A stretch of DNA of 34,243 nucleotides, taken from Methanobacteriaceae archaeon. GTDB lineage: Archaea; Methanobacteriota; Methanobacteria; Methanobacteriales; Methanobacteriaceae. Numbering within the stretch: position 1 is the stretch's first letter; each line of letters starts with the position of its first letter. Positions 18,357 through 29,997 of this stretch are shown here, piece after piece. The notes beneath the pieces are model-generated. The model did no database searches. It had not been told where the DNA came from and saw nothing but the letters and a program-made list of their open reading frames with translations. Where the stretch lies: NCBI GenBank assembly GCA_020854915.1, contig JAHKLT010000002.1, positions 1-34,243 on the forward strand. The letters are read 5' to 3'. Both the position numbers and the translations under genes were made by a program.

Positions 18357-18656
18357 CTACCCCAATATTTCTAATATAGTAGAATCTCCTGGATCGTTTA
18401 TGACTAAAGTAGCCACAGTGAAAGGTTTTCCACAAACAGAACCTAATTCTACACTAGTACCTTCGTATGTGTAGAAAGTAATTTCTGAAAGTTCAGAATA
18501 ATATTTAACATCTTCAACAATTTCTTCAGGGCTATTATCTGCAACAATAACGAGTTCACCCTTACCTAATTTTAAAGATTGAATTGATTTCTCAGAGCCT
18601 AAAGTTACATCACCTGTATCTACAGCAACTCTGATTCCTCTATCTACGTCCATCAT
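18357..18656 (-). CDS. rpl30e: 50S ribosomal protein L30e
   Basis: A 99-residue L7Ae/L30e-fold protein with DRGIRVAVDTGDVTLGSEKS, KGELVIVADNSPEEIV and the C-terminal CGKPFTVATLVINDPG. Two ATG codons are adjacent; GGAGG lies 3 nt before the first and 6 nt before the second, so translation may start at 18653 (98 residues). Its place between rpoA2 and nusA is the usual archaeal order. Confidence 0.93.
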   Translation of the reverse strand: MMDVDRGIRVAVDTGDVTLGSEKSIQSLKLGKGELVIVADNSPEEIVEDVKYYSELSEITFYTYEGTSVELGSVCGKPFTVATLVINDPGDSTILEILG

Positions 18657-18664
18657 CTGCCTCC

Positions 18665-19813
18665 TTATTTATTTTTAGTTTTCATTTTGACACCGACTGA
18701 GCCAGTACCAAGAGGTATTGGTTGTCCAATAATAATATTCTCAATAATACCTGTTAAATCATCAATTTCTCCACGAATACTAGCACGGAGCAAATGTTTA
18801 CCAGTTTCTTCGAAAGCTGCACGAGCAAGAACACTTGATTTTTCACCACTAATACCATGTCTTCCTATGGATCTAACCATTCCTTCAGAAGTCATCATAT
18901 CAGCAACTAACATAATATGTCTAACATCAACTGAAAGTCCTTGTTCGTTAAGAGTACGTTGTGCTTCATTAATAATTGAATTACGAGCAGCTTCAATACC
19001 TAAAACAACTTCTATTTCATGAATATCATTAGTAGTAGTTCTGACTTTGTCAATACCATCGATTTTAAGAACATCACCAAGATTTGAACCCTCAGTATGA
19101 ATAATCCACTCATCTTCTTTACGTATAATGATTTTACCTATATCTTTAATACCACTAATTTGTAAATCTCTTACTTTATCAGCTAAAAGACGAAGTTCTC
19201 TAATAGAAGTCTTAGCAGGTTCAAATGTTAAAACATTATCTTTAATAACAACTTTTTTAAAAGCTTTTTCAATATTAGCAATAATTTCTTTAAAATCTAA
19301 CCTTTTATCTTCTATTTTGTTTTTATCAAGAGTTGCATCAACTTTCATATCAGCATAGTTTAAATGAAAATCCATTAGAATATCATTAAGAGTACTTTTA
19401 CCAATATAGTTAGCTATTTTTTTTACAAACTCTTCATCTTGTTTTTTATCTTCTTCAAAGTAGATATCCATAGTTGGAGTAGAAATCTTTTTTCTTGCAT
19501 CTACAATCTCAATAAGTCTCGGAAGACCTAGGGTAACATTTAATTCTGCTACTCCTGCATAGTGAAAAGTACGCATAGTCATCTGAGTACCTGGTTCACC
19601 AACAGATTGTGCAGCTACTGTTCCAACAGCCTCTCCAGCTTCAACATGAGCTCGGTCATAGGCTTCTTTAACTTTAATAACTAAAGAATTTAATTCTTTA
19701 TCAGTTAATTCCCTTCTGATATATACTTCAGCCAAATCTTCAATGTAACTTTCTGGAAAATCTATTTTTGCTTTTTTTAAAGCCTTTTCAACTTTTTTGA
19801 TTGCTTTATCCAT
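18665..19813 (-). CDS. rpoA2: DNA-directed RNA polymerase subunit A''
   Basis: The 382-residue C-terminal part of the largest polymerase subunit. The bridge-helix and trigger-loop region is seen as [20 protein letters not shown] and [20 protein letters not shown]; the C-terminal part has [20 protein letters not shown] and [10 protein letters not shown]. The split from A' is standard in archaea, not a frameshift. It starts 8 bp after rpoA1. Confidence 0.97.
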   Translation of the reverse strand: MDKAIKKVEKALKKAKIDFPESYIEDLAEVYIRRELTDKELNSLVIKVKEAYDRAHVEAGEAVGTVAAQSVGEPGTQMTMRTFHYAGVAELNVTLGLPRLIEIVDARKKISTPTMDIYFEEDKKQDEEFVKKIANYIGKSTLNDILMDFHLNYADMKVDATLDKNKIEDKRLDFKEIIANIEKAFKKVVIKDNVLTFEPAKTSIRELRLLADKVRDLQISGIKDIGKIIIRKEDEWIIHTEGSNLGDVLKIDGIDKVRTTTNDIHEIEVVLGIEAARNSIINEAQRTLNEQGLSVDVRHIMLVADMMTSEGMVRSIGRHGISGEKSSVLARAAFEETGKHLLRASIRGEIDDLTGIIENIIIGQPIPLGTGSVGVKMKTKNK

Positions 19814-19821
19814 TGTTACCC

Positions 19822-22422
19822 CTATTTAATCCTCATTTCATCAATAATCTTATCTAAATCTGCAGCTTTACCATAATCACTTTTAGCAGGATCTACACCA
19901 TCTTCACCAAACATAGTTTGGATAACTAAACCATTATTATCAGTAACAAGACCAGATTCTTTAACTTGTAAATCCTGAAGAGCATTTACAAGTCTTCTTT
20001 GCATATAACCACTTTGAGCAGTACGAATAGCTGTATCAACTAAACCTTCTCTTCCACCCATTGCATGGAAAAAGAATTCAATAGGATCAAGTCCACCTTT
20101 ATAACTAGAGTGAACAAAACCTTTAGCTTTTGCTCCAAGTTCGCTTTTTCTAAAATGAGGTAAAGTCCTATCAATATATCCTCTATGAATACGACCACCA
20201 CGAACAGATTGTTGACCAACACAAGCAGTAATCTGAGTAAGGTTTAACATAGAAGCCCTTGCACCAGTAAGAGCCATTACAACTGAATGGTTATCCATTC
20301 CAAAATAACTTTCAGCAATTTCCCCCGATTTATCCCTAGCTTCACCAAGAACTTGCATAATTTTCATCTCTAAAGTTTCTTCTAAACTTCTACCAGGTAA
20401 TGCTTCAAGTTCTCCTTCTTCATAAGCAACAACTAATTTATCTACTTTTTCTTCAGCCATTACTAAATGAGCATTAATTCTCTCTTGTGCCTCATCGGGA
20501 ATTTCTTCATCGTTTGTACTTGTAGTGATTCCTGTTTTCATAATACCACAAATAGCTAAATCAGTAGAACGATCTAAAAATTCTTTGGTCCTAGTAGGAC
20601 CATATTCTTTCATTATTGCATCTAAGATTTTTCCTGAGAATGAACCATAAGCTTTTTCATCCATAGCACCATAGAGAAGTTGTCCGTCTTTAATAACAAC
20701 ATAAGCATCGTTTTCACAATCTTCTTTAAGGCATACATCACATTTTCTACAAATTTCTGCTTTGTAATTGATATTAAAATCATCAGGAAGTAATAAACTA
20801 AATAGTTCTTTACCAGTCCAATCTTCATTTTTACGTTTTGGAATAGGTAAATGAGATTTTCTAATAATTTGTAATGCTTGTTCTTCAGTAAATGTAGATT
20901 CTTCTCTAGTTAATAAATATGCTCCAGAGATATGATCGTGAATAGCTCCAATAATAGGTCCACCAAATCTTGGAGATAAAATATGTTCTTGTACTCTCAT
21001 TAAAGATTTAGCTTCAGCTCTAGATTCATCAGTCTGGAAAACATGCATATTCATCTCATCCCCATCGAAATCTGCATTGTATGGAGGACAAACACATAAA
21101 TTAAGTCTGAATGTTTTATAAGGAAGAACTTTAACTTCATGAGCCATCATTGACATTCTATGAAGAGAAGGCTGACGATTAAATAGAACCATATCTCCAT
21201 TGTTTAAATGTCTTTCAACTATATAACCTGGTTCTAATTTTTCCAAAATTGCTTCTTTAGTTTCATCATAAACCCTAATTTTTCTACCATCTAATCTAAT
21301 AACATAATTAGCACCAGGATGAATATCTGGACCATTTTCAATGTATTTTTTCATTTCATCAATATTCCAATCTGTAACATAAGAAGGTACAGTAACTTCT
21401 TTAGCTATCATTTCTGGAACACCAACTTCATTAATACTTATATTAGGATCTGGAGAAATAACAGTACGTGCTGAGAAGTTAACACGTTTACCTGAAAGAT
21501 TACTTCTAAAACGACCTTCTTTACCCTTAAGTCTTTGAGCTAAAGTTTTAAGAGGTCTTCCAGATCTGTGTCTTGCAGGAGGAACACCAGATGCTTCATT
21601 ATCAAAGTAAGTAGTCACATGGTATTGTAATAATTCCCATAAGTCCTCTACAATAAGTTGAGGTGCTCCTGCTTCCATATTTTCAATTAATCGTTGATTA
21701 ATTCTTAAAATATCAACTAATTTATGAGTTAAATCATCTTCTGATCTTTCCCCTGTATCTAATGTAATAGATGGTCTAACAGTAACTGGAGGGACTGGTA
21801 GAACAGTTAAAATTAACCATTCAGGCCTAGCTACTTCTGGGTTTACTCCTAAAACAAATGCATCATCATCAGTTATTTTTTCCAATTTCTCTCTAACTTC
21901 GCTAGAAGTTAATTTATAATCTCCTTGAATTATAGAAATAGGTTTATCAATTTTAATATCTTCTTGTTCTGCTTCACAGTGAGGGCAAACATCTTTTTTA
22001 GAAATATTATAAATTTCTTTAATTAAATCATTGAGATTTTCGCCTTGATTCAACAAATCATTTATTTTATCCCTATATTCTTCAATAGCAACATCATCTA
22101 AAAGAATACGACCACATTCATTACAAGTTGAACGTAAAATTTTATGAATTACATCACCAAAACCAACATGAATAACAGGTCGTGCTAAATTAATACTTCC
22201 AAAATGACCTTGACATTCTCCGCCTCTAAAACCACAGGAACGACATTTTAAACTTGGGTCAATAACACCTAAGTGAGGATCCATAAGCCCATTTTCAATA
22301 GGATAACCATCCTCATCATAAGTATCTGGAGTTTCAATCTTTACAACAGACATCTTACGTATGTCTTCTGGAGACATTAGACCAAAATTTATCTGTGCTA
22401 TTTTTTTTATAAATTTATTCAA
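19822..22422 (-). CDS. rpoA1: DNA-directed RNA polymerase subunit A'
   Basis: The 866-residue N-terminal part of the largest subunit. Zinc sites [16 protein letters not shown] and [16 protein letters not shown] are near the N-terminus. The catalytic Mg loop [10 protein letters not shown] is at about 449-458, and [19 protein letters not shown] and the funnel segment [16 protein letters not shown] are present. A second Cys group ([12 protein letters not shown]) follows in the middle. No intein or interruption is seen. Confidence 0.97.
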   Translation of the reverse strand: MNKFIKKIAQINFGLMSPEDIRKMSVVKIETPDTYDEDGYPIENGLMDPHLGVIDPSLKCRSCGFRGGECQGHFGSINLARPVIHVGFGDVIHKILRSTCNECGRILLDDVAIEEYRDKINDLLNQGENLNDLIKEIYNISKKDVCPHCEAEQEDIKIDKPISIIQGDYKLTSSEVREKLEKITDDDAFVLGVNPEVARPEWLILTVLPVPPVTVRPSITLDTGERSEDDLTHKLVDILRINQRLIENMEAGAPQLIVEDLWELLQYHVTTYFDNEASGVPPARHRSGRPLKTLAQRLKGKEGRFRSNLSGKRVNFSARTVISPDPNISINEVGVPEMIAKEVTVPSYVTDWNIDEMKKYIENGPDIHPGANYVIRLDGRKIRVYDETKEAILEKLEPGYIVERHLNNGDMVLFNRQPSLHRMSMMAHEVKVLPYKTFRLNLCVCPPYNADFDGDEMNMHVFQTDESRAEAKSLMRVQEHILSPRFGGPIIGAIHDHISGAYLLTREESTFTEEQALQIIRKSHLPIPKRKNEDWTGKELFSLLLPDDFNINYKAEICRKCDVCLKEDCENDAYVVIKDGQLLYGAMDEKAYGSFSGKILDAIMKEYGPTRTKEFLDRSTDLAICGIMKTGITTSTNDEEIPDEAQERINAHLVMAEEKVDKLVVAYEEGELEALPGRSLEETLEMKIMQVLGEARDKSGEIAESYFGMDNHSVVMALTGARASMLNLTQITACVGQQSVRGGRIHRGYIDRTLPHFRKSELGAKAKGFVHSSYKGGLDPIEFFFHAMGGREGLVDTAIRTAQSGYMQRRLVNALQDLQVKESGLVTDNNGLVIQTMFGEDGVDPAKSDYGKAADLDKIIDEMRIK

Positions 22423-22455
22423 AATATTGACTCCTAATAAAAATTTTAATAATAA

Positions 22456-24267
22456 CTAAGTTTTATCTCCTAATACTAATTTAGGGAAGATACATAAACT
22501 TTTAAGTTCATCTAATAATAATTTAAAAGCATAAGAAATTTCAACAGGATATGTTTCTATATCACCACAAAGGGGACAATATATTTTATTTTTATTTTTA
22601 TCAAGAACAGCTAACATACCACAATGACTACAAACAATAGCTTCATACTTGTCTGACTCATCTAAAAGTCTCTCTTTAAGGGTTAATGCTGCACCATGAG
22701 CTATAAGACAATCTCTTTCCATTTCTCCAAACCTTAAACCACCTTCACGAGCCCTACCTTCTGTAGGTTGACGTGTAAGTACTTGAACAGGACCTCTAGA
22801 ACGAGCATAAACTTTATCAGTTGTCATGTGATGTAACTTCTGGTAATAAGCAACTCCAACAAAAATCTCAGCTTCGATTCTTCTACCAGTAACACCATCA
22901 TATAAAGATTCACAACCAGCTGATTCAAACCCATTATCAATAAGAGTTTTTTTAAGTTCTTTTTCAATTTCTTGATTAAAAGGAGTTCCATCAACTCTTT
23001 CTCCTTCAATACATCCAGCTTTACCTGCAATCATCTCAAGTACCTGACCAACAGACATTCTTGAAGGTATAGCATGAGGATTAACTATTAAATCTGGAAC
23101 AATACCTTCTTCTGTAAATGGTATATCTTCTTGAGATAAGATAAGTCCAACAACTCCTTTCTGTCCATGTCTTGAAGCAAATTTATCTCCAAACTCAGGT
23201 TGTCTAGTATCTCTAACTCTAATTTTTGCAAGTTTACTTCCTTCTACAGTTTCAGTTAAAAGAACAGCATCAACAATTCCTTTTTCTCCATGTCTAACTG
23301 TAACAGAAGTTTCCCTTCTTTTATCTGCAACAGTTCCAAATTCATCGATTTCTTCTAAAAATCTTGGAGGAGATGTTTTTCCAATTAAAACATCACCAGA
23401 AGAAACATATGATTCTGGATTAACGATACCATCATTATCTAAATGCCTATAAGCTTCATCTGATCTGTATCCTTTAACATTCTTATCTGGTATTTCAAAT
23501 TTATCTTCTTGTCCACCAGGATATCTCTTCTCAGCAGTATCATATGCTCTGAAAAATGAAGACCTTGCAAGACCTCTCTCCAGAGAAGATTTATTAATAA
23601 CCATTGCATCTTCCATATTATACCCCTCATAACTCATTAAAGCTACAACAAAGTTTTGGCCTGATGGTCTTTCATCATAATTAGTAGAATCAATAATACG
23701 TGTTTTTACTATAGGAGTTTGTGGATGGTGTAATAAATGAGCACGAGTATCTGTTCTTAAAGCATAATTAGAAACATATAAACCTAATGCTTGTTTTGTC
23801 ATACCTGCTTCCATAGTATTCCTAGGAGAAGAATTATGATCAGAAAAAGGAATAATACCTGCACAAATACCAAGCATTGTAGTTGGATCAATTTCTAAAT
23901 GAGTATGATTTTCATTTAAATCATTTAACCCCATAGAAATATATGAATTTTCTTCCTCCTCAGCATCTAAATATTCAATAATACCTTTATTAGTTAAATC
24001 ATCCCATTTTAAAGATTTTTTAGCCATCTTATTAAGATGATCATCTTTAAGAAGAGGTTTTCCATTTTCTACAACAATAAGTGGTCTTCTAGCTCTACCT
24101 GGATCATTGAAAATATAAATTTCATTGTTTTCTGAATAATAAGTAATATTCATTTCATGTGAAACTTCTCCTGATCTTCTTTTAGCCCTCATTTCATTTG
24201 TAAATTCCTCAGGATTTTCACAAGATCCTATAAATTCCCCATTAATATAAATTTTAGCTTTTGACAC
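22456..24267 (-). CDS. rpoB1: DNA-directed RNA polymerase subunit B'
   Basis: The 603-residue C-terminal half of the second-largest subunit. Conserved parts are [48 protein letters not shown] and a zinc ribbon CSHCG/CPLCGD near the C-terminus, ahead of [10 protein letters not shown]. The B''/B' split is typical of euryarchaeal methanogens. It follows rpoB2 by 16 bp. Confidence 0.97.
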   Translation of the reverse strand: MSKAKIYINGEFIGSCENPEEFTNEMRAKRRSGEVSHEMNITYYSENNEIYIFNDPGRARRPLIVVENGKPLLKDDHLNKMAKKSLKWDDLTNKGIIEYLDAEEEENSYISMGLNDLNENHTHLEIDPTTMLGICAGIIPFSDHNSSPRNTMEAGMTKQALGLYVSNYALRTDTRAHLLHHPQTPIVKTRIIDSTNYDERPSGQNFVVALMSYEGYNMEDAMVINKSSLERGLARSSFFRAYDTAEKRYPGGQEDKFEIPDKNVKGYRSDEAYRHLDNDGIVNPESYVSSGDVLIGKTSPPRFLEEIDEFGTVADKRRETSVTVRHGEKGIVDAVLLTETVEGSKLAKIRVRDTRQPEFGDKFASRHGQKGVVGLILSQEDIPFTEEGIVPDLIVNPHAIPSRMSVGQVLEMIAGKAGCIEGERVDGTPFNQEIEKELKKTLIDNGFESAGCESLYDGVTGRRIEAEIFVGVAYYQKLHHMTTDKVYARSRGPVQVLTRQPTEGRAREGGLRFGEMERDCLIAHGAALTLKERLLDESDKYEAIVCSHCGMLAVLDKNKNKIYCPLCGDIETYPVEISYAFKLLLDELKSLCIFPKLVLGDKT

Positions 24268-24283
24268 GAAATCCCTCCTAAAA

Positions 24284-25828
24284 CTATTCCTCTAAAACAT
24301 TCATATTTTTAATAATTTCTTTTATTTCTTCAGAATCAGAACCTTCTGAAATATTACACATTAAAGCTAAATTTTTAACCAAACCACAATTAGGTCCTTC
24401 TGGAGTCTCATTAGGGCATATTTTACCATATTGCGTTGGATGTAAATCACGAGCTTCAAAATGAGGTTGACTTCTAGTTAATGGAGATACAACACGTCTT
24501 AGATGTGATAAAGTACCCATAAAACTAGTTCTATCTAATAACTGACTAACACCAGCTCTTCCACCAACCCAATTACCAGTAGCTATAGCATGTTTAATAT
24601 TTTCTGTTAAAACATCAGAACGAACAGCTTGGCGAATAGATAATTCTTTTCCTCTAGAAATACTTCTTTCAAGTTGATAAGTCATATCTCTGGTTAAACT
24701 TGTAAAAGCAACTCTAAATAAATCTTCCATTAAATCACCAGAAACTCTAAGCCTCTTATTAGTATAATGATCTTTATCATGAGGTTCTCTCTCTTCATGA
24801 ATAACCTGAAGTAACATTTCAGTCATCTTAGCTAAATAAATAGCTTTATTTTCACGTTTTTCATCAGTAATTCCAATATGAGGTAATAAATAATTATTAA
24901 CAACATCTTCAGCACGTTTAATACGATACTCTTCAGTCATTCCTTTAGCAACTCTATTACCAATGTATTTAATAGCTGCTTGTTGTAAATATTCATTTCT
25001 CTCATCTTTAGAAAGACCATCCATTTCTTTTGGATCTAATTTTAATGCAGGTTCAGAAACTTGAATATCATCTGCAATAATCATTTGATAATTAAAATCA
25101 TCAGAAATAGATGTGATAATCTCTTCATCAGTAGTAAACCCTAAAGCTCTAAGTAAAATAACAAGTGGAATTTCTCCTGGAACATAAGGGAAAGAAATTC
25201 TTAAGAAAACACCACTTTTTCTAGGTTTTTTATACTCTAAAGAAATCCTAGCTCTAAAACCACTTTTAATGGATGTAACAACTGCTTTAGCACGTCTATC
25301 AACTACTTCACCAATTCTCTCAAGAATAATTTTATTAGGAGCTATTTCTTCCATTGTTACAACAGCTCTTTCAGAACCATTAACAATAAAATAACCTCCA
25401 AGATCTTTTGGATCTTCACCTTGTTCAATTAACTCTTCTTCATTAAGGCCTTTTAAGTGACAAATATCAGATTTAAGCATTAAAGGTAATTCACCTATAT
25501 AGACCTTTTCTAAAGGATTATCTTCGCCTTCTTCATTTAATGCCATTTCAAGATACATATGAGCAGAATAATTTAAATTCCTAAGTCTCGCTTCTGTTGG
25601 AAAAATCATGCTTTTTGAACCATCTGCTTCTTTAGTAAATGGTTTCTCTATAAAAATTTTTCCTGTTTTTAAAGAATATTTACCATTCTCTAAAGAAATA
25701 TTTTCTGTAATGTCAATAATATCCTGAATTCTATTATTTACAAAGTCATTATATGATTTTATATGGTGGTCTACCAAATCATATTTATCAAAAAATGTGT
25801 CTACCAATCCCCATGTATTATTTTTCAT
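24284..25828 (-). CDS. rpoB2: DNA-directed RNA polymerase subunit B''
   Basis: The 514-residue N-terminal half of the second-largest subunit. It contains [22 protein letters not shown], the [15 protein letters not shown] and [15 protein letters not shown] regions, [16 protein letters not shown] and, close to its end, [19 protein letters not shown], after which the subunit is split as in other methanogens. It starts 97 bp after rpoH. Confidence 0.97.
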   Translation of the reverse strand: MKNNTWGLVDTFFDKYDLVDHHIKSYNDFVNNRIQDIIDITENISLENGKYSLKTGKIFIEKPFTKEADGSKSMIFPTEARLRNLNYSAHMYLEMALNEEGEDNPLEKVYIGELPLMLKSDICHLKGLNEEELIEQGEDPKDLGGYFIVNGSERAVVTMEEIAPNKIILERIGEVVDRRAKAVVTSIKSGFRARISLEYKKPRKSGVFLRISFPYVPGEIPLVILLRALGFTTDEEIITSISDDFNYQMIIADDIQVSEPALKLDPKEMDGLSKDERNEYLQQAAIKYIGNRVAKGMTEEYRIKRAEDVVNNYLLPHIGITDEKRENKAIYLAKMTEMLLQVIHEEREPHDKDHYTNKRLRVSGDLMEDLFRVAFTSLTRDMTYQLERSISRGKELSIRQAVRSDVLTENIKHAIATGNWVGGRAGVSQLLDRTSFMGTLSHLRRVVSPLTRSQPHFEARDLHPTQYGKICPNETPEGPNCGLVKNLALMCNISEGSDSEEIKEIIKNMNVLEE

Positions 25829-25925
25829 GGACTTCCTCCATTCATATACAAATATTAATAAAAATAAATTTAATTCAACAATAATTAATTTCTAAAAAAA
25901 CAAGCAACATACCATTAATTGAAAA

Positions 25926-26159
25926 TCACTTTTCAACTACTCGATAGGTAACAAACGTTCCTGCCGTTTGACTATCACGGGTAATCTTTAGAATATCTCC
26001 TTCCTTAGCATCGATGTTTTTAGAAACAGGATCACTAAGTTTAATTTTAGGTAAATTTTTTATTTCATAATCTAAATCTTTAAAAGATTTTTTAATTTCA
26101 GAATTAGACATGATTTCATGTTTTGGGACGAGATTATGTTTTAAAATATCAATTTTCAA
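25926..26159 (-). CDS. rpoH: DNA-directed RNA polymerase subunit H
   Basis: A 77-residue archaeal RpoH (Rpb5 C-terminal domain homologue). It starts LKHNLVPKHEIMS and ends with the conserved KEGDILKITRDSQTAGTFVTYRVV; GGAGG precedes the ATG. First protein gene of the polymerase operon, directly behind tRNA-Lys. Confidence 0.95.
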   Translation of the reverse strand: MKIDILKHNLVPKHEIMSNSEIKKSFKDLDYEIKNLPKIKLSDPVSKNIDAKEGDILKITRDSQTAGTFVTYRVVEK

Positions 26160-26203
26160 AATATTTTCCTCCAGCTAGAAAACTTAAACTATAAAATTAG
26201 AAA

Positions 26204-26278
<75 letters not shown>

Positions 26279-26326
26279 GACAATTGAAAAAATTATCACT
26301 ACCTTAATCTGCTTTAATTTTTAAAG

Positions 26327-26400
<74 letters not shown>

Positions 26401-26490
26401 ATTAATAGTAATGATATAAAAATATACATCAATAAACTAAATTAATAATTTATAGATAATATACCTCATAATAAAATATCTAATTAATCC

Positions 26491-26498
26491 TATATAAA
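26491..26498 (-). promoter_or_regulatory. Probable TATA box for tRNA-Asp/tRNA-Lys
   Basis: CCTTTATATAGG on the minus strand, about 95 nt before tRNA-Asp in an otherwise gene-free 147-bp spacer. It may also drive the polymerase genes behind the tRNAs. Confidence 0.4.
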
Positions 26499-26545
26499 GG
26501 TTTTTATAAAAATTTTATTATATTAAATAATTTAAAAATTGTAAA

Positions 26546-26619
<74 letters not shown>

Positions 26620-26627
26620 ACATGAAA

Positions 26628-26702
<75 letters not shown>

Positions 26703-26745
26703 ATAACTTATTAACAATATACTTTTTTTAATTTATAATTTCTTA

Positions 26746-26754
26746 CATATAAAG
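26746..26754 (-). promoter_or_regulatory. Probable TATA box for tRNA-Pro/tRNA-Tyr
   Basis: CTTTATATG on the minus strand, about 45 nt before tRNA-Pro, so a start 25 nt downstream leaves a short leader. Confidence 0.45.
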
Positions 26755-26823
26755 ATTAGTATTAATCATGTATAATAATTTTAAAATGAGAAATTATCAA
26801 TAATTGATTTTTCTTATTTTATA

Positions 26824-26898
<75 letters not shown>

Positions 26899-26981
26899 AT
26901 TTAAATTCACTATACAACAATACAAATTTTATAAATTTTTACTTAAATACTTTTCTATTAACTTAAAAATGAATAAGAAAA

Positions 26982-26991
26982 AACTTATAAA
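26982..26991 (+). promoter_or_regulatory. Probable TATA box of thiM, leaderless start
   Basis: CTTATAAAAA lies about 25-30 nt before the thiM ATG, which is the normal archaeal distance from TATA box to transcription start. No ribosome binding site precedes the ATG. The mRNA may therefore begin at or very near the start codon. Confidence 0.45.
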
Positions 26992-27014
26992 AAATAAATA
27001 ATAAAATTAAAAAT

Positions 27015-27875
27015 ATGGAACAAATAGCTGATGAAATAAAAAATGCATTAGAAAATATCAAAGAAAAAAAACCATTAACCCAATGTATAACAAATGTTGT
27101 AACAGTAAATGATTGTGCAAATGCTGTATTAGCTGTTGGTGCATCACCTATAATGGCTGATGATGCAGAAGAAGTTGAAGAAATAGTTGAAATAGCTGAT
27201 ACATTAGTAGTTAATATAGGAAAATTAAGTGAAACACAAATAGAAGCAATGAATGTAGCTTGTAAATATGCAAGTAAAACAAAAACACCAATTACAATAG
27301 ATCCTGTTGGTTGTGGAATAAGTAATCTTAGAAATAAAACAACAATGGATATAATTAATAATTATTATGTTTCAGTTATAAGAGGAAATATGTCTGAGAT
27401 TAAAGCAATAGGTAATTTACTAGAAATTAAAAGTGATAATAGTGAAAAAGCTAAAGGTGTAGATGCAAATGAGTCAGATATAATTACAAAAGAAAATTTA
27501 AAAACTAATAGCTTAATTGTAGAAAAGGTATCTAAAAAAACAAATGCTGTTGTAATAGCTAGTGGACCAATAGATATAATTTCAGATGGAGAGAAAACAA
27601 TAGCTATTGAAAATGGTGATTCCATGATGGAGAGAATAACTGGTAGTGGTTGTATGTTAAGTTCCATTGTTGGATCATTTATTGGTTCTTCAGATACATT
27701 TAATGGAAGTATAGCAGCTACTTTGATTATGAGTATAGCTGGTGAAAATGCTAAAAAATATGTAGATGAGCATAATCTAGGGACAGGCACATTTAGAAGT
27801 AAATTAATTGATAATTTATATAAATTAGATTCTGAAGAAATTATTGAAAAAGGGAATATATATACGATAGAATGA
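27015..27875 (+). CDS. thiM: Hydroxyethylthiazole kinase
   Basis: A 286-residue ribokinase-like enzyme that phosphorylates hydroxyethylthiazole for thiamine salvage. Recognised by PLTQCITNVVTVNDCANAVL, AVGASPIMADD, the TPITIDPVGCG segment, VIRGNMSEI and the anion-hole/catalytic GSGCMLSS near the C-terminus. Length is slightly above the usual 260-280. Its last codons overlap the thiE start (ATGA), so the two are coupled. Upstream sequence suggests a leaderless mRNA. No TPP riboswitch is seen in the short 5' region. Confidence 0.93.
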   Translation: MEQIADEIKNALENIKEKKPLTQCITNVVTVNDCANAVLAVGASPIMADDAEEVEEIVEIADTLVVNIGKLSETQIEAMNVACKYASKTKTPITIDPVGCGISNLRNKTTMDIINNYYVSVIRGNMSEIKAIGNLLEIKSDNSEKAKGVDANESDIITKENLKTNSLIVEKVSKKTNAVVIASGPIDIISDGEKTIAIENGDSMMERITGSGCMLSSIVGSFIGSSDTFNGSIAATLIMSIAGENAKKYVDEHNLGTGTFRSKLIDNLYKLDSEEIIEKGNIYTIE

Positions 27876-28492
27876 AAGATATAGATTACTCATTATATCT
27901 TGTTACAGATAATAAAAATGAAAAAGAGTTTTTAGAGATTATTGAAGAGTCAATAAAAGGTGGAGTTAATTTAGTTCAGCTTAGAGAAAAAACATTAGAT
28001 ACTAAAAATTTTTTTAATTTAGCTTTGAAAGTAAAAAAAATATGTTCTAACTATAATATTCCACTAATAATAAATGATAGAGTTGATATTGCAATAGCTA
28101 TTGATGCAGATGGAGTTCATGTAGGCCAAGATGATATGCCATGTACAGTAGTAAGAAAAATGATTGGTAAGAATAAGATAGTTGGAGTTTCTACCTCAAC
28201 TGTTGAAGAATCTATAAAAGCAGAAAAAGATGGAGCAGATTACATTGGTTCTGGTGCAGTATTCAATACTTCAACAAAAGATGATGCCCCAAGTATTACA
28301 AAAAATGAATTAAAAAAAGTTGTAGAGTCAGTTTCAATTCCAACAATAGCTATTGGAGGAATTACACAAGAAAATATTAAAGAATTTAAAGGAACTAAAA
28401 TTAAAGGAATTTCAGTAGTATCAGCTATTATGAATAGTGATAATCCTAAATTATCTGCAGAAAAATTAAAAGATGAATTTAATAAACTTTAA
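27872..28492 (+). CDS. thiE: Thiamine-phosphate synthase
   Basis: A 206-residue TIM-barrel enzyme that joins hydroxymethylpyrimidine pyrophosphate to thiazole phosphate, giving thiamine phosphate. It has GGVNLVQLREKTLDTK, PLIINDRVDIA, DGVHVGQDDMP, GADYIGSGAVFNTSTK and IPTIAIGGI in the expected order. It uses the phosphate made by ThiM, the adjacent gene. The 3' end overlaps the convergent pgk gene by 4 bp. Confidence 0.93.
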   Translation: MKDIDYSLYLVTDNKNEKEFLEIIEESIKGGVNLVQLREKTLDTKNFFNLALKVKKICSNYNIPLIINDRVDIAIAIDADGVHVGQDDMPCTVVRKMIGKNKIVGVSTSTVEESIKAEKDGADYIGSGAVFNTSTKDDAPSITKNELKKVVESVSIPTIAIGGITQENIKEFKGTKIKGISVVSAIMNSDNPKLSAEKLKDEFNKL

Positions 28493-29712
28493 TTTTTCTT
28501 ATATGCTTTTTTTAAAGCTTCAACTGCAGCTAATTTTTTACCAGCAAGTAAGCTAATAGAAGCTCCTCCACCACTACTAACATGATCCATTTTATCAGTA
28601 AAACCTAAACTTGCAGTAGCTGCAGCAATATGCCCCCCACCAATAATTGAAAAACCACTAGAAGAAGCTATTGCATTGATTAAATCTTCAGTACCAATAG
28701 CAAATTCTGGTTTTTCAAAAACACCAGCAGGACCATTAGCAAAAATAGTTTTAGCATTTCTTATAATTTTTGCATAATCATCAATTGATTCAACACCAAT
28801 ATCAAAAATAGGGAAATTTGGAATCTCATTAATATCAACATCAACACGTTTACCATCTTTTTCAATAGCTACATCTTTTGGATAAATGATTTTATCTGGA
28901 AATTCATTAATTAAATCCTTTGATTTTTCAACCATTTCTAGATATCCTCTATTTGCAATAAATTCTTTATTAATTTCATTAATATTAAAATTATTAGCCC
29001 ATAGAAAAATATTAGCTACAATACCTGTTGTTAAAATCAAATCAGCAGTTTCATTTTTTAAAACATTTTCAATAACATCAATAGAATCTTCAGGTTTCAT
29101 ACCACCTAAAAGAAATACACAAGGTTTTTTAACATTATCTAAAGCATTTTGAATAATTGTAAGCTCTTTTTCCATGACACGACCTGCAGCTGATGGAGTG
29201 TTAATTGTAAATCCAATCATAGATATTTGAGATCTGTGTGATGCAGCAAAAGCATCATTAATATAATAATCAACTACTTTAGTAAGTTCTTTAACTAAAA
29301 TAGAGTTGGAATGCTCTTTTGGAGTTCCATTTAAAGATTCTTCTGCAAAAAATCTAATATTTTCAAGTAGAAGAATATCATGAGGGTTTAAATTTTTAAT
29401 AGCTTCTTTTGCAAATCTTGAGAAAATAGAATCAATGAAGTTAACTTTTAAATTAAGGATTTTAGAAAATTCTTCAGCATGCTGCTTTAAAGATGTGAAA
29501 TCATCTTTTCCTGGGCGACTTTGATGAGCCAAAATAATTACTTTAGCTCCTTTATTTGAAAGCTCTTTTATAGTTTGTGCATGTAATTTCATACGAGTAT
29601 CATCTAAAATAATACCACTTGAAGGATCTACTGGAGAGTTAATATCAATCCTTACAATTACTGTTTTATTTTCAAAATCAAAATCATCAATAGTATTAAA
29701 TTCTTTAGCCAT
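28489..29712 (-). CDS. pgk: Phosphoglycerate kinase
   Basis: A 407-residue archaeal PGK catalysing the 1,3-bisphosphoglycerate/3-phosphoglycerate step of gluconeogenesis and glycolysis. Features are VIVRIDINSPVDPSSG, ILAHQSRPGKDDF, ENIRFFAEES, NDAFAASHRSQISMIGF, the FLLGGMKPEDSI hinge part, FANGPAGVFE and GGGHIAAA near the end. The frame is open to a TTG four codons earlier (29724), but MAKEFNTIDDF from the ATG at 29712 is the likelier start. It is a single gene, convergent with thiE. Confidence 0.95.
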   Translation of the reverse strand: MAKEFNTIDDFDFENKTVIVRIDINSPVDPSSGIILDDTRMKLHAQTIKELSNKGAKVIILAHQSRPGKDDFTSLKQHAEEFSKILNLKVNFIDSIFSRFAKEAIKNLNPHDILLLENIRFFAEESLNGTPKEHSNSILVKELTKVVDYYINDAFAASHRSQISMIGFTINTPSAAGRVMEKELTIIQNALDNVKKPCVFLLGGMKPEDSIDVIENVLKNETADLILTTGIVANIFLWANNFNINEINKEFIANRGYLEMVEKSKDLINEFPDKIIYPKDVAIEKDGKRVDVDINEIPNFPIFDIGVESIDDYAKIIRNAKTIFANGPAGVFEKPEFAIGTEDLINAIASSSGFSIIGGGHIAAATASLGFTDKMDHVSSGGGASISLLAGKKLAAVEALKKAYKKN

Positions 29713-29997
29713 CTTCCCACACAATATGTATTATAAATTAACTTTTTAGAACACATTATATTTAAAATTTTATACTTTGAAAAATTTGTTTTAAATGATT
29801 TAAATTTTTTATTTTTAGTTAAGTTAGTTTATTTAATTGTAATTTAACTAGATTAATTCAAAAATAGAATATATACTTTTAAAAAAAATTAATTAAACAT
29901 ATTAATATGCAAAAAGTTCTTATAAATTTATAATTATGATTTAGAGTAATGTTGGAAGATTTATATAATAGCTATAATATTTAAAAAGAAAAAATTA

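Noticed and set aside
22456-25828. Two adjacent polymerase frames as a possible frameshifted rpoB
   Set aside because: The B''/B' split at this place is the normal state in methanogens, and each part has its own start and ribosome binding site. The same holds for A'/A''.
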